Of a stretch of 64,000 nucleotides of DNA, positions 23,554 to 34,985 are shown in pieces. The DNA comes from Incurvaria masculella (lineage: Eukaryota; Arthropoda; Insecta; Lepidoptera; Incurvariidae): assembly GCA_946894095.1 (NCBI GenBank), contig OX335658.1:10097001-10161000 (forward strand), in the 5' to 3' direction. How positions within the stretch are numbered: position 1 is the first letter of the stretch; each line of letters begins with the position of its first letter. Position numbers and translations under genes: made by a program. Below the pieces are notes generated by a model. That model saw only the letters and a program-made list of their open reading frames with translations, was not told the origin of the DNA and ran no database searches.

Positions 23554-24234
23554 AGAACAACGGCCACATGAAAAGCAATGGACATCACGGATTACAACGA
23601 CACCTCGCCAGTCCCACACCAAGCCTACTACGCTCTCATAAAACATAACCTGACGGAGAACCCCGAGCCGGACGTATACGAATCATGGCCCATAGAAAAG
23701 TGCATAGAATGGCAACTCGCTCCCACAAATTTAAGCGACTCGATGAACGAACTGTGGTACAACGGCACGCGCGTGAGGTGCCTCGAGCACGCGCCAACGA
23801 CGAACAAGGCGACCGTGATACGCGCGAGTATTCTTAGCGCGATGGCCGTGCTCTCGTTCTTCGGAAACGTCGCCACAATCATCAGTATAAGGCGGGGGAA
23901 GCGGGCCCGCGGTCATGCCAGACCCTCCTGGACGGCCGTGTATAGTTTGATATTCCAGCTGAGCATAGCCGATCTCCTGGTGACCGTGTTCTGCATAGCC
24001 GGCGAGGCGGCCTGGTCGTTCGCCGTGGCGTGGAGCGCCGGCAACGTCGCCTGCAAGCTGTTCAAGTTCCTGCAGATGTTCGCGCTGTACCTGAGCACGT
24101 TCGTCCTGGTGCTGATAGGCGTGGACCGCTGGCTCGCCGTGCGGTTCCCCATGAAGAGCATGGGCACCGCCACGCGGAGCAACCGCCTCGTCATGCTCGC
24201 CTGGTTCCTCGCCTTCGTCCTTAGTATACCGCAG
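23554..24234 (+). CDS. Insect GnRH-type receptor (AKH/corazonin/ACP receptor family), exon 1: N-terminus to TM4
   Basis: A GPCR for a short amidated neuropeptide, acting at the plasma membrane. The exon follows an acceptor (TTATTGTTTCAG at 23553). Coding starts at ATG 23578 and runs 219 codons to CAG 24234, followed by donor GTATAT, phase 0. Residues 1-78 are an extracellular tail with four N-glycosylation sites (NDT 7, NLT 24, NLS 51, NGT 62). TM1 is at 79-104 with GN, and TM2 at 118-140 with LSIADLL. The ECL1 cysteine is at 159 and TM3 at 161-182, followed by DRW (183-185) in place of DRY and then LAVRFPMKS. TM4 is at 203-219, ending IPQ. The TM3 end fits corazonin or ACP receptors better than AKH receptors, but I cannot separate these by eye. 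The exon is GC-rich against an AT-rich background, and the antisense open frames are shadows of it. Confidence 0.9.
23568..23648 (+). promoter_or_regulatory. Out-of-frame upstream ORF overlapping the receptor start
   Basis: An ATG at 23568 lies 10 bases before the receptor ATG in another frame and opens a 26-codon ORF ending TAA at 23646-23648, inside the receptor coding sequence. If the transcript contains this stretch, ribosomes starting here could not reinitiate at 23578. The receptor ATG sits in AGCAATGG, a reasonable context, and the upstream one in CACATGA, which is weaker. Translation may therefore depend on leaky scanning; this is inference. Confidence 0.5.
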
Positions 24235-24297
24235 GTATATGATTGGTATATTTTGTATGTTACTGCACATGGATAGCTAGGCTAACACATCACAACA

Positions 24298-24550
24298 CAT
24301 GCGACCTGATATGGGTGGCTAATACCACACAACTACCGTTATGATATTAGCTCAATACACCACATTCCCGAAGGAATTAGGTGCCATGTTAGCCCATTCT
24401 TTATGAGCAGGGCGACATTGAACTTTATGGAAAACACGGCCAATTGTTTTTCGTTTCCGGTTCGACCATCCTTGGTACCATGTCAGGTTCCATATAAAAA
24501 AATAAAGCAGGGGACTTACAGTTTTACATGGAATCAGAACCACGAACGAT
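24298..24550 (-). repeat. SINE copy, minus strand, 63 bp inside the first intron
   Basis: Read on the plus strand it runs GGTGGCTAATACCACACAAC, ATACACCACATTCCCGAAGG, a TACATTGAACT-like block and ACAGTTTTACATGGAATC. This is the reverse of the body and tail of the 49.7-kb SINE. The tRNA head is absent. It starts only about 63 bp after the exon 1 donor. Confidence 0.85.
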
Positions 24551-25671
24551 AAATCCTTTAATCGGATCTTACGACATGCACGGAAAGAAATGCAGTGGGT
24601 CCAATTGTATTATTTTTAAGTGCCGAAACCATACGCATAAATACATTCACAGGGTCACATTCGTCTTGCACAAACACTGAAATTACATCGACACAAATAC
24701 TTATACACTTACACATTATAATCATACATAGAAACACTAAACACAACAGTATATACACACATGTACAACTATAAACATTAACACACCCTCACCACCACAT
24801 GCGCACACACCATCACACACCCTCACACATCCCCATCAAAGGTCGTGACTGAAAACCAGCGTCGCCAGACTGTTGCAGCTTGCTGCAGCTCTCGTAAGTG
24901 CGAACCATCGCTGAGTCATAAGCCTTTTCCCTAGGGTGTGTTTTATAAAAATAAGTTATCTTAGCTTTGTATACTTGTATTCTATCGATTACATTATTTT
25001 CTATTCTATTCTATTCTAAAAAAAACCACACATCAAGTAAAGCCAACATTACCAGAAATATGATCAGTCTTTAAAACGTACAGAGGTGTGAAATCGTCCG
25101 TTTTTTTAACCTAAAGTAAAAAATTGAGCGCCTCTGTTGTATCAGAAAATCTAAAAAAACTCAACGGTATTTAATAAAACGCCGCGGTGACAACACGGGC
25201 CTTTGTCCATGAATAAGAGAATAAAACTAATTAATTATTTGCCTTTCAGAATTCCTGGCAGCCTTGTCCGGAAATTTAACACGCCAAACACCTGCGGCCT
25301 TCTGTCTATTACGCATATCGTAATTATTCGAAGCTTTTGTCCGAAAAACAGTCGAAAATTATGCTCGATTCGATACGCAACGCCGCCGTCGCAAATCGAG
25401 TCACAAGATCGCCGTTCGAAGTGCAAGCTTGAACCTAATGGCCGATTGTAACCTCAGAGAGAACGAAGAAAAATACGGGCATACTCGTTAGGGCTTCCCC
25501 GAGGGAAAATTTAATTTTCTGTAGCGGTGAGTGTCCCTTAATTGGGTCAAAGGGTAGTCACGGGCTTAATAGGTATTTCTTTTCGTGAAAGGCTTTTTGG
25601 AAATAAGATTATCTGTTTTGTTTGGAAGAAGAGTCACACACGTGATAACCGGATTTGAGATTACGGAAAAA
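24551..25671. other. Intronic; CA-rich low complexity and a TATTC microsatellite
   Basis: Bases 24720-24840 are rich in CACAC and CACCCTCAC on the plus strand. A TTCTA repeat lies at 24998-25018, preceded by a tRNA-unrelated GC-richer block at 24860-24940. The open frames at 24558 (minus) and 25203 (plus) show no motifs. Confidence 0.5.
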
Positions 25672-26032
25672 ATGGCTCATGGCTTAGTGGCGCAGCGACT
25701 TGCTTTGCCTGCTAAAGGTCTGGGTTCAAATCCCTGCGCATGCACCATTTTATTTCTCTTTTTCAGTTGGTTAAGTGCATTTCATTACGAATGATAGCTG
25801 ATCCATGGTTCTGAATCTATAAAAAAGTGTAAGTACTCTTCCCCTACTAGATTAGCTGGGGCATTAGATGAAATGAAAGTTGAAAGGGCAATAAAAAATT
25901 GTCCGCGTTTTCAATTCTGTTCAATATAGCCTGAAAAGGGATGGTCCTGGCATCGCACCTGATTCCTTAGGGGACGCACTGTGTTTAGCACGTATCGTGA
26001 CTGTTGGTCATGAGCCATGTTCAGTTACTTAA
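25672..26032 (+). repeat. tRNA-headed SINE, full-length copy
   Basis: The head has TTAGTGGCGCAGCGAC (A box-like) and GGTCTGGGTTCAAATCC (B box GGTTCAAATCC). It is followed by TGCACCATTTTATTTCTC, the GCATTTCATTACGAATG block, CATGGTTCTGAATC and the TTCAATTCTGTTCAATAT part, with a tail ending GTTCAGTTACTTAAAAAA. Block order is the same as at 49745-50137. SINEs of this type borrow LINE enzymes. Confidence 0.88.
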
Positions 26033-27024
26033 AAAATAATTGCATTAAACTGTCTTAATTTCTTGTTCAAAATATATATTTCAACGGTTTGTTAATTCTA
26101 AATATTGGCATTTAGACCTGGTCAGCCAAGTAAAAAAACGTAAAATTAATGCTTATAAGACATAATTTATTACGGCTTCAGTGGTCACATGTTATTTGAA
26201 ACCGCGATATATCGTAATAGTTGGGGCGTGAAATTCGTCAACGGACTACCGAATATCAAATACGACAGTGACCCGTCACTGAGTACCTATTATTGATATC
26301 GTCGTCTCTAAAAAACCAATTCATTACATACCCACTGATGTACATGTAATACTTAAGAGGATCATGAGGTGATCTGATTCCATATAATGGCACGTGCCTG
26401 TTTACTTGGTCAAATAAAGGTGGCCCAACCCGGCGGGACTAACTCATTCGCGGGCCCGGTACAAAACCGTGCTGTTGCGCTCTGGGACCTTCTCTGTTTC
26501 AAATAAAAAGACAGGAGGAAGATGCAACATGTCCACAAAAAAGACAACGTGCATAGTGTATGATTTGGTAAGATTTACGAAAATTTTAATTACAAAACGA
26601 CTTTTAGCTAAAAGTAAACCACGACGGCTGTAGTCAAAAATCTAACAAAATCCAAATAGATTATAAATTTGGATTAAATAAGCTATGTCTGATGACTAAT
26701 ATTTTTAAGATGTTATTACTTTATCATTGCGTAATCCACCTCCAAAGTTATTGTATAAAACACGCGAAAAATTCGAACTTTCGGATCTTATAACTGAGAA
26801 ACTAAACACAATTTTACAATGCCAACGGTCATCAGAAATCCAGTTCGACCAAATAAAGATATTTTGAGCAAACTATCTTTATTATCTGATAAGAAATATG
26901 GGCGTGATCTTCTTTCCCTGTTTGTATGGGGAGTGGAGCGGGTTGGGCCACCTTAAGATATATTTTTCTCATATTTTGCAGATTTTTTTTCTTTTAATTT
27001 TTTATGTAGGTACTTAGATTTGGA
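26033..27024. other. Intronic, no gene seen
   Basis: GGTGGCCCAACCCGGCG at 26420 and GGTTGGGCCACCTTAAG at 26940 are inverted and about 520 bp apart. This may mark the two ends of another non-autonomous element, but the arms are short. Confidence 0.4.
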
Positions 27025-27262
27025 TAGCTAATACCGAACTGACCGTCAGATATTAGCCTAACACACCACCTTCCATATATTGCTCGGCTACATTGAACTG
27101 GATGGAAAACACGGACAATTTACATTGCCGCTTTGACCATCCCAACCCGGGCGGGCAGCGGCCACGGCCAGTTTCAACGGTTGAAAATGGTTACCCATCC
27201 AGAACCTAACCGCGTTCAGTGGTGCTTCCCGCGCTTATCAATTTACAAGGCGTCGCACACAG
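27025..27262 (-). repeat. 5S-headed SINE, copy 2
   Basis: Read on the minus strand from the right, the head contains AACGCGGTTAGGTTCTGGAT followed by GGGTAACC, matching the 3' half of the 5S internal region. The SINE body follows (CATTGAACTGGATGGAAAAC and a TATTAGCCTAACACACCACC-type tail on the plus strand). It shares the body with the tRNA-headed copies. Confidence 0.65.
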
Positions 27263-28893
27263 AGCTACCGAGACTGAAATGGAATCTCCTCATTTTCCTC
27301 TTAAGTTTACTTACGAAAAAAATATTTTCTTTAGTTATTTTGGTTTGCTTTATCCATAATCATCCATAACATTCAAGAATTAAGAGCGTCATTACCGTAT
27401 CAATTCCCCATACTACAGGCGAGAATTGTTTATATTTTTTGTTTTTGAAAATTTTGGATTCTAAAACATATTCTCAAAACTAGTGCGTATTCAGACGTAG
27501 TATGTTTTTATTCTTTTAGATTAGAAAATATTGACTATGAAATATTGGAAAACAAATTTTACTTTCATTTTAAATTTATAATATAGAAACATGCAACTTT
27601 AAGGGGTAGAGAAACCCGGAAGACGATTTCGCTAGTTTAATTCGCGGCAACTTCACAGATTAACTAATTAAACAGATTTCATCCGAAATTACATTAAAAG
27701 TTAATTTAGGAAATCAAGTCAAATAAGGGCGGATACAGTATCCTGCCCCGTAAATTGATGTCAAGGTTGAAGACTTTTAACATCCTCCTCTTTATCGCCT
27801 ATTACGACTACAAAAGACGTACTTGTAGCAGTAATTAGTAGGGCTCTGTATTTGGAGAAGAATGAGGTAAATGATTTTTTTTATCTTTTTAAAATTGATG
27901 TTAAATTAGCTGAGGTACCCGGCTCCGCTTTCAATATCGTATTGAACTGAAAATAGCCAAAAGGGCTGGTCCAAAAGGCTGGTCCAGGACAACTCATGCA
28001 TACAATAAATATCATAAGACAAATCCATACCTTATTTCAAATTGATACGTCATAGTTAGTATTTCTCTAATCCCACAGGAACTTAACAGTATTCCGAGAC
28101 AAAAGTATCCTATCTGTTAGTCCAGGTAGTAAACTATCTATATGCCAATTTTAATCAAAATCGGTTCACGAGCTTTTGCGTAATGCAGTAACAAACTCCA
28201 AACATCTGAAAGTACAAACTTTCACAATTTTAAATAAGTGGGATGGTTTAGAAATTACAATAGTAAAATAAAACCTTAGAAACGAAAAAAAAGTGCCGGT
28301 GTGGATGCACAAATAAACTAAATCTTCTAAGTTACTTAATAAACTAAGTCTTCAAAACGTAGCAGTTTTGAAGACTTTAAAGATTCTTTTATTTCATTTT
28401 GTAAAATTATAAACTTTGAGGTATATTAAATCAATAAAATAAGAGATTGCGTCAATTTTTTTAAAACATATGTACTATGTGAAAAAACTTAATAGAAGGT
28501 ACCATTCTTATAAGTGAAATAATATTAAACACGTTCATTTGCGTTCTAATAAAAATATAGTTATAATGCAATTCAATCTCGATTGAAAATAAAATCTCGT
28601 ACACTCAGTCACATTGATGCTTCGTTGAATGTATGACAATCCTAAGAAATTCCAATCACATACAGCCAAGAAGATTTGTGAAGATTTACAGATACACGGT
28701 TGGTAATCTGTAACTACGTACATCACTCAGATTTTGTGTTATCGTGTGTAGCTATTACCATTGACACATGAGGGTGGAGGACGTGTTCAATTTCAGTAAG
28801 GACTTCATCATTACTCCGTCTGTTTGAGGAATATCAAGTTTCAAATTAACGAGTTCTTTTCGGTGTGGTCGTTCTAACGTTTTATTCATAACA
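27263..28893. other. Intronic; one dispersed repeat relic
   Basis: Bases 27905-28230 start with AGCTGAGGTACCCGGC and contain TTAATCAAAATCGGTTCACG. This is a dispersed family whose start is also present at 12283. No gene recognised; the 28535-28726 frame has no motifs. Confidence 0.45.
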
Positions 28894-29016
28894 GCGGGTC
28901 TACTCACGAGATTCAAATTCGCTTGTGATTCACAGTCACCTTTTACTCACTAGCGACCCGGGACTCACAGGTGACCGTAAAATACAGGCGAATGTGAATC
29001 TCGTGAGTAGACCCGC
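28894..29016. repeat. Foldback element with about 47-bp inverted arms
   Basis: GCGGGTCTACTCACGAGATT at 28894 is mirrored exactly at 28994-29016 (TGAATCTCGTGAGTAGACCC). The inverted pairing continues with a few mismatches through CACAGTCACC and GGTGACCGT toward the centre. The first 22 bp are perfect. Total length is 123 bp with no coding capacity. Confidence 0.85.
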
Positions 29017-29452
29017 AGTTCATTATCAAAATTCATCGAACATTTATGAATCTGTACTTTAAATGGTCGGCTTTTGGGATAGTTCTCCTTCAGTAAAATT
29101 TGAATCAGTCAATACAAAGTTTTGAAAGTCTCGTGGCTACAAAACAAAACAAAAATGTTATTTGTTCAAACACACAGGTGAGAAAAGGAAGGATGTGGTT
29201 GTTACTCGTGACTCCGCTGGATGGACCAATTGTGCACCTGTCGAATGTCACACAGTCCAAACATTGCATAAGCTCTATGCATTCGTTTCCCAATTCAGTT
29301 TCCACCCTCACAAACCCTCCAATACGTCTGCAACTATGTTTGCACGTGTAGCATGTAGGTTTAAGTTGAGTTTGTAGTTTTATGAATTGGGAGACAGCGA
29401 TTAGGAGTATTAGGAGCGTTATATGTCTCAACTCCTTTTTCTTTTGATCGAG

Positions 29453-29706
29453 GGCCCATTCAGGCAAGAGTGAATTTGAGTTCGGGTATTTATTTTTTAC
29501 CAGATTTTTACCAAATTAAAGTGTTGTTCAAGAATTGTGAAAACATGAATTATGAATAAAAGTGACTTGATATTAAGCGCGAATTTAGCAAGGAGACTTT
29601 CTTGTCATTTTAGTTTGGTAAAAATCTGGTTTGTCCTATTAATACGATTTAGCATTTTTAGGTTAACTCACTCCCGAACTCGAACTCACTTTTACCTGAA
29701 TGGGCC
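29453..29706. repeat. MITE-like inverted-repeat element, 254 bp
   Basis: GGCCCATTCAGGCAAGAGTG at the left is mirrored at the right by CACTTTTACCTGAATGGGCC. The similarity continues through GAGTTCGGG, and internally ACCAGATTTTTACCAAA is mirrored at 29623. No convincing target duplication. The 29105-29467 open frame overlaps only its edge. Confidence 0.8.
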
Positions 29707-30449
29707 GCCTGTGTCTTGTGCGAGCAGTTGATGGATTAAATGACAGCCTAGCTTCCTGTCATATTATACTGTAGAAATAATGACAAAACCATATCAGCTT
29801 AGACGCTACTGAGAGTTGCCACATAGAACATTTGTTTGCGAATGTTTTAAAGGGAACTTTTGTGTTCTGACCACTGATAAATCAAACGACGATAAATCTA
29901 TCTTTCATCAATATTTGGTGTTGTCTCCCTCTAAGGCATACAACTGTTATAAAGATGTATTTTATTGATCAGTCGGATTTGTTTTTGAAATACCTGTAAT
30001 GACTGTATACATACCTCGTCAAATGAATCATTGTTTGCTGTACTGAATCGATTCTACAGACAACTGCGTATACACTGTGTCGATTTACCTAAGAAAGACT
30101 GAAATGTGCTCAGTGACTCAGTTAACTTAGCGAACCAGCTCTCAATAGTCACCGCGCATAATACGACGGCGTATGAGCTCATAATATGTACAAGTTGCAG
30201 GTACTTAGTCATCTTTATCCGCCAAAACCTGAAAGAATTATGACTGCCATATTTTTTCATTGTTAAATCGGTTACTTGTTTTTGTTCTAAATTAGAAAGT
30301 GTATTATAGAGATGAACCGATTTATTTCAACATTTTATAACGACCAAATTTTCCTCACGTCATGGAAATTAAAATAAAATTTGATACTAATATCCAGAAC
30401 CAGAAAAAAACTTCCAAGTGTATTTTTAATGTAACTGGAAATAAACATT
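29707..30449. other. Intronic, AT-rich
   Basis: No gene or repeat recognised. A 68-codon minus frame at 30054-30260 has no motifs. Confidence 0.45.
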
Positions 30450-31030
30450 TTATACCACGCCCACTGTCATAATATTAGCCCAACACACCCTATTCCAGAA
30501 AAAACCGGCCAAGTGCGATTCTGACTCGCATATGAAGGGTTCAGTGCTATCGAATAAGATTTAACCTAAGAAAAACAAGTTTTTTGTATGGGGGCCCCTT
30601 TATTTTTGATTGAATTTATTTTTCTTCTATTTGTTGTTATAGCGGCAAAATAAATCCACATTCTGTAAAAGTTTCAACTGCCTACCTATTACGGTTCATG
30701 AGATACACAGACGGACCAACAGACGGACAGACTGACGGATGGACGGACGGATGGACGTATAGAGGAGGCTTAGTAATAGGGTTCCGTTGGCACCCTTTGC
30801 GTACGGAACCTTAAAAATGATGTGCCATGCCTTTCCATCCCTTTAATGACCACGGGTCATTGCCTTCACCATCCTTTCATCTAATAGGGGAAAGGGGAAC
30901 TACAGTTGTACATCCCGAAACCAAGAACAGCTCGCATTTGCGACAAAATGCTTTCAAATTTAGACCTCTAAAGAAAGTGGCGCATAAGTGAGGCGGGGAT
31001 CGAACCCATGACCTGTAGAACGTAAGTAAT
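30450..31030 (-). repeat. tRNA-headed SINE interrupted by repeat B
   Basis: The tail half is at 30450-30498 (ATAATATTAGCCCAACACAC). The rest is at 30818-31030: GTGCCATGCC, CACCATCCTTTCATCTAATA, GGGGAACTACAGTTGTACAT, then a tRNA-like head that on the minus strand reads TAACTTAGGGGCGCG and GGTTCGATCCCCGCC. Repeat B (30499-30817) sits exactly between the two halves, so it arrived later. Confidence 0.8.
30499..30817 (+). repeat. Dispersed repeat family B, copy 4, nested in a SINE
   Basis: It starts AAAACCGGCCAAGTGCGATT and has GTATGGGGGCCCCTTTATT and GTTATAGCGGCAAAATAA. It ends with several GGACGGA units, GGAGGCTTAGTAATAGGG and GTACGGAACCTTAAAAA. It splits an older SINE, which gives its relative age. 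Confidence 0.88.
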
Positions 31031-31054
31031 CGCGCCCCTAAGTTACGAGTTGTT

Positions 31055-31160
31055 CAAATCAACGTTCAATTTAGCCGCGCAATATACGTATGGTCCTGGC
31101 ATGACAACTAGTTCTCATGTTGTATATTGATTTCATATCACGACAGTAGTTGTGACAAAA
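31055..31160 (+). repeat. SINE tail fragment, plus strand
   Basis: CGTTCAATTTAGCCGCGC, GGTCCTGGCATGACAAC and a TTGTATATTGATTTCATATC block followed by GACAGTAGTTGTGA match the SINE 3' half in order, heavily diverged. It lies head-to-head with the preceding minus-strand copy. Confidence 0.55.
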
Positions 31161-33371
31161 GGCATCAAAGTACAGTTTCATCAAAACTAATAGAAATATT
31201 TCCATGTTTCATTATTATATCTCTCCAAACAACATCTTCTTAAAATAATAATATAGTTGATATGTAGATATTAAATAGTATTATTAAAAAAAAACAAAAT
31301 CTCCTTTTTTTATCGATAAAGGAAACTAAATTTTTTATTGTCTGAGATTTGTTCACCAACAATATTTGGTAGGAATGGGCATCGAAATACAGTACTCGGC
31401 AGAAAATAATAAACATCGGACATTTGAAGGAGACATCCAAGTAGTTTTGGCTTTGTAAAGCGTCATCTCTTTTGCCATGGAAACCTCCATGTCTTTTGCA
31501 CGTAGTACGCAGGTACTGACTAAGTGACAGCATGTAACAGCGACGACAAAACCGAAACTAGCTGACCGTCTATTTCCAACGAGTCCCCTTTCCAACGTCC
31601 TGTTTGTAAACCGTCCTACGTCTATTAACCGCCGGGTACTGGACCAGTAATATATGAAGTAGATTATAACTGTATCTACGGTTAAAAAAAAACCAAGACT
31701 TCTCAGTTTTAAATAGGTTACCCCAAATATCATTATGAAATAATTAGTTATTGAATGGGGTTCCGAACGTATCCGGCGCATACAAATTTCGTGTGCAGCA
31801 CAACATTTGTAATGAAATAATAGTCTTTGAAGCACTGAATAATATAAATAATATCGCCATCTATGGATATAAAACCTTTTATTGCAAAATAAAATGATTT
31901 ACCTGCAAGAGGCAACATTTTTATAATTATTTAGTGCCTCTAAGTCCATTACTATTGTGTGTCGTGTCATATAAACCAGTCATATTCACCGAAATCTACA
32001 TAATATCTTTCATTTCATTTTCATTTAAAGTTTCTTGGCACGCAATGAAAGTACATTTCGTTCCGAAAAATAATATCTCAATATTATGCAGTCTCGTATA
32101 CGCTGAGAATTTAAATTGAAAATGTGCGCTATTCGACTCACTTTCGTGAGAGCAGACTGGAAAAATGATTGATTAAAAATGTTTTACGTGCAAGATTTTT
32201 TTACAACACATTCTATGATATAATAATCAACTACACAACTTCCTACTTTCAAAAAAATATATACCGTTGCACAAATATGTGGCTTTATTGAATTTCGTCG
32301 TTCAGCCTACATTTAAGGAAACAAACCGGTTGCACATTAAATAATGTACCAAATTTGCAATAAATCTAAACTTTTTTTATAAAGGAAAATATATATTTTA
32401 AATTGAGAATTCTAAATACACGAGAAAAATAAAATTGTTTTCTAAATGAAAAAGTATGTACTTTTTTTTTATGTTTATGTACGTTTTTAAATCTGCCTCC
32501 AAAGTTCCCGAAAAAGTTACTTAATTCTCCCTCCATAGGCCAACGCCAACTGAACGACAGTTGGCATTGACATTTAATTAATAAATATTTGTTTAATTAA
32601 TTATTTAATACCAATGCTTAAATTTTCTATTTACCTGAGATATCGACGGCTTTTATAATAGCCAAGCTTAAGTTTGAATAGCCTATGTTGCGACTCGGGT
32701 GCGAGAAATAGTTGGCCTAGAACATTACAAGTCTATAGTAGTGCCGACCACGCATTTCTCTTTGTACTAACTTGACCAAGAATTTAGAAGCGCGGATAGC
32801 GCTTCCGATCCCTGGGTCCAAGCTAAGCCCTAATGGCCTAAATTACCGTATGAACAATGAGTTGATATATTACAAAATTCTTGACAAGCTAGGGCCATCG
32901 CAAACTGGAAAGAGTACACGAGTTAGACGACCATGCAATTAAAAGATTTTTGTTAAACTCTTTGTATAATTGAATTGCTTCAGCACATTTTAGAATGATA
33001 GTAAAAAGAACAGGGCTGCTCGATGTTTAGGATCCTCATATGTGTTCCATCTTCAAGGGAACGTGCCTGTCGCGACGGAGGTAGAAAGATTACTTACTAC
33101 CCGCCACTCGTACATCCGCTTGAGGATTGGCTGTGTTCCGAATTTCATCTGCAGTGGAAAACACACTGACTAAGTTTTCCTGTATTTGCTGTCGGTGCAG
33201 CTATTCAAAATCTAATTTTTAGCTTATAAAGTACATGTTTCCTCACGGCGAAATATGGTAGAAATCTTTACGATTGAAGTTCTTCTACTTGCTGATTTAG
33301 ATGCACTCCCGAATTATATACATGAGAGGCTTTGTTGTTCACTTCAACCATTGCCTGGGTCTTGATTCCGT
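31161..33371. other. Intronic; one long unexplained antisense frame
   Basis: A minus-strand frame of 160 codons runs from 31835 to 31353 and overlaps another at 31240-31533. It contains no motif I know, and the stretch 31440-31640 is less AT-rich than its surroundings. It could be a transposon or processed-gene relic. The remainder is AT-rich with nothing recognised. Confidence 0.35.
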
Positions 33372-33529
33372 ATGCTCACATAGCGCTGACCTCATGATAT
33401 ATCTGTTATTTAACCGCCCGTATGTGCTCGGTAATACGTGTACAAACGCTCCTCTTCGTTTGAGTAATGTACGAATTACCGCACGAACACGCAGCTATGC
33501 CGACGTCAGCCGCGATTAATGGTACCACC
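33372..33529 (-). pseudogene. Penelope-like element fragment: GIY-YIG endonuclease
   Basis: The minus-strand frame reads ACSCGNSYITQTKRSVCTRI then TEHIRAVK, a stop, and QIYHEVSAM. In Penelope-like retroelements the GIY-YIG nuclease has the same order: a cysteine-rich CSCGKxYIGQT start, an arginine in RSVxxRIxEH and a following helix. The glycine after YI is replaced by T and there are two in-frame stops, so it is dead. Minus-strand sequence at 33540-33700 has the preceding NGYRARD-like helix in pieces. Confidence 0.7.
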
Positions 33530-34792
33530 TTGTACTTAACCTACCAGAACATCGCTGACATCTTGCATTGAGGGTATATCATGGCTGGTACGGCACGTGT
33601 GCGGCTCGCTTCTTAGCTTGTCTTCTTATATGGTTCTCCAGTCTCTTGCCCTGTAACCATTGGCTTGCAGCACTGTTAAGTTAAATTCAATTTCAGCTCC
33701 CTGTAAGTTTTAAAGCAACGAGAAGAGGTATAAACATTTAAAGATTTACGTACATTCGACGGCAGTCACGGAAGATTGTCGCACATGGCCACGAAGATCA
33801 CCGCTCTCCGTGCACGCGGCTGTCGTCCAATGTGTGCTTCCAACGATGCGTGTCGGTCGAAGCTGCCACCGATATCGCTCCTCCTCATGCTCACATTTTA
33901 CCTTCTGCCCTGCCATAGTGTTTACATATTGCTCTCACACTTACTCAGCGCTCAACACTAGCCGGCAGGAGTGCGTAATATGTGTCCGGGTCTGAGCTCT
34001 GCCTTGCCAGTTATTTTTTCTCAAGCGTGACACAGAATACACCTAAACATCGCCTAAACGGTGCCTGACGATGTCCCATGGGCTTTTGAGCTTTCTTGAG
34101 GCTGCGAAAACCATGCCGCCCAGTAAGGTCCTTCTTCAAAATGTAATTGAAAGACTCCAGATAGTTTAGATATAGAGGATCGGTCAGTTTTTCTTTTCCA
34201 AATGTCGACAGTTAATCTGTGAATTCCTTATCTTTTCCTCAAAGCTCCGAAGAGCTCCTCAGTACGGTAAAACAACGAACGAGATCTTTTCGGAGTAGAG
34301 GGTATCCAAATTCTTGGATACTTTTGCATCGTCGATGAAACAGAGTCCAAAGAGATCAGCAAAAACTTTACTAATCCGTCTTATCGTGAACAATAATTCA
34401 TGTTATTACATGATGTTACATGTTATTACAGATGCATAATTTAAATTTCCAAAAAAATAATTATGAAGATGTTTTAAAAGAACTCATATACAACCAACAA
34501 AAACACGAATAATAGTATTCCTTTGCTCATTTGTTCTATTCTGAATATTTCGTGGCGTCCAAGTTAACTTACCTGACTTAAGATATAAGCCACAGTAGGC
34601 GTCATTGGGCATAAGATATGATGGCGCAAGTGAAGTGTTTACAACACTCATCAGTTGAGCCAAATTCTCTGCCCACCCCCTGCTCATAGCCGTGGTAGTG
34701 GGCAGCAATAAACATGCCGCTCACGCAGCGTGACGCACCCACGATGATGAGACGCAAGGGGGTGAGATACACCACGAACGCACTTTTTTTTT
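33530..34792. other. Intronic; possible older Penelope or other coding relic
   Basis: On the minus strand, 34080-34390 gives coding-looking but frameshifted runs such as VFADLFGLCFIDDAKVSKNL and LTDPLYLNYLESFNYILKKD. I do not recognise the family. They may belong to the Penelope-like relic or to a processed gene. 33780-33960 is GC-richer without a clear frame. Confidence 0.35.
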
Positions 34793-34985
34793 ATGCAACC
34801 TGACATGGATGACTAATATCACACAACTACCGTTATGATATGAGCCCAATACACCACATTCCCGAAGGAATTTGGTGCCATGCCAGGACCTTCCCTTTAT
34901 GAGCACGGCTACATTGAACTGAATGAAAAACACGGACAATTTTTCATTGCCGCTTCGACCATCTTTTCATCCAACCCGGGCGGGA
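34793..34985 (-). repeat. SINE copy, minus strand
   Basis: The plus strand reads GCAACCTGACATGGATGAC, CACAACTACCGTTATGATAT, CCACATTCCCGAAGGAAT, CATGCCAGGACCTTCCC and TACATTGAACTGAATG, ending with CAACCCGGGCGGG. This is the reverse of the shared SINE body, with the head missing. Confidence 0.88.

Noticed and set aside
23731..24270. A 179-codon antisense open frame over the receptor exon
   Set aside because: It is a shadow of the GC-rich receptor coding sequence; its residues show compositional runs and no domain, whereas the sense strand has the full GPCR pattern and correct splice sites.
31353..31835. A 160-codon minus-strand open frame
   Set aside because: No recognisable motif, no splice or terminal structure, and poor codon character; possibly chance or a worn element, not strong enough to call a gene.
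34080..34390. Minus-strand coding-like runs such as LYLNYLESFNYILKKD
   Set aside because: They sit in different frames with stops and match no family I can name; mentioned as a possible relic only.
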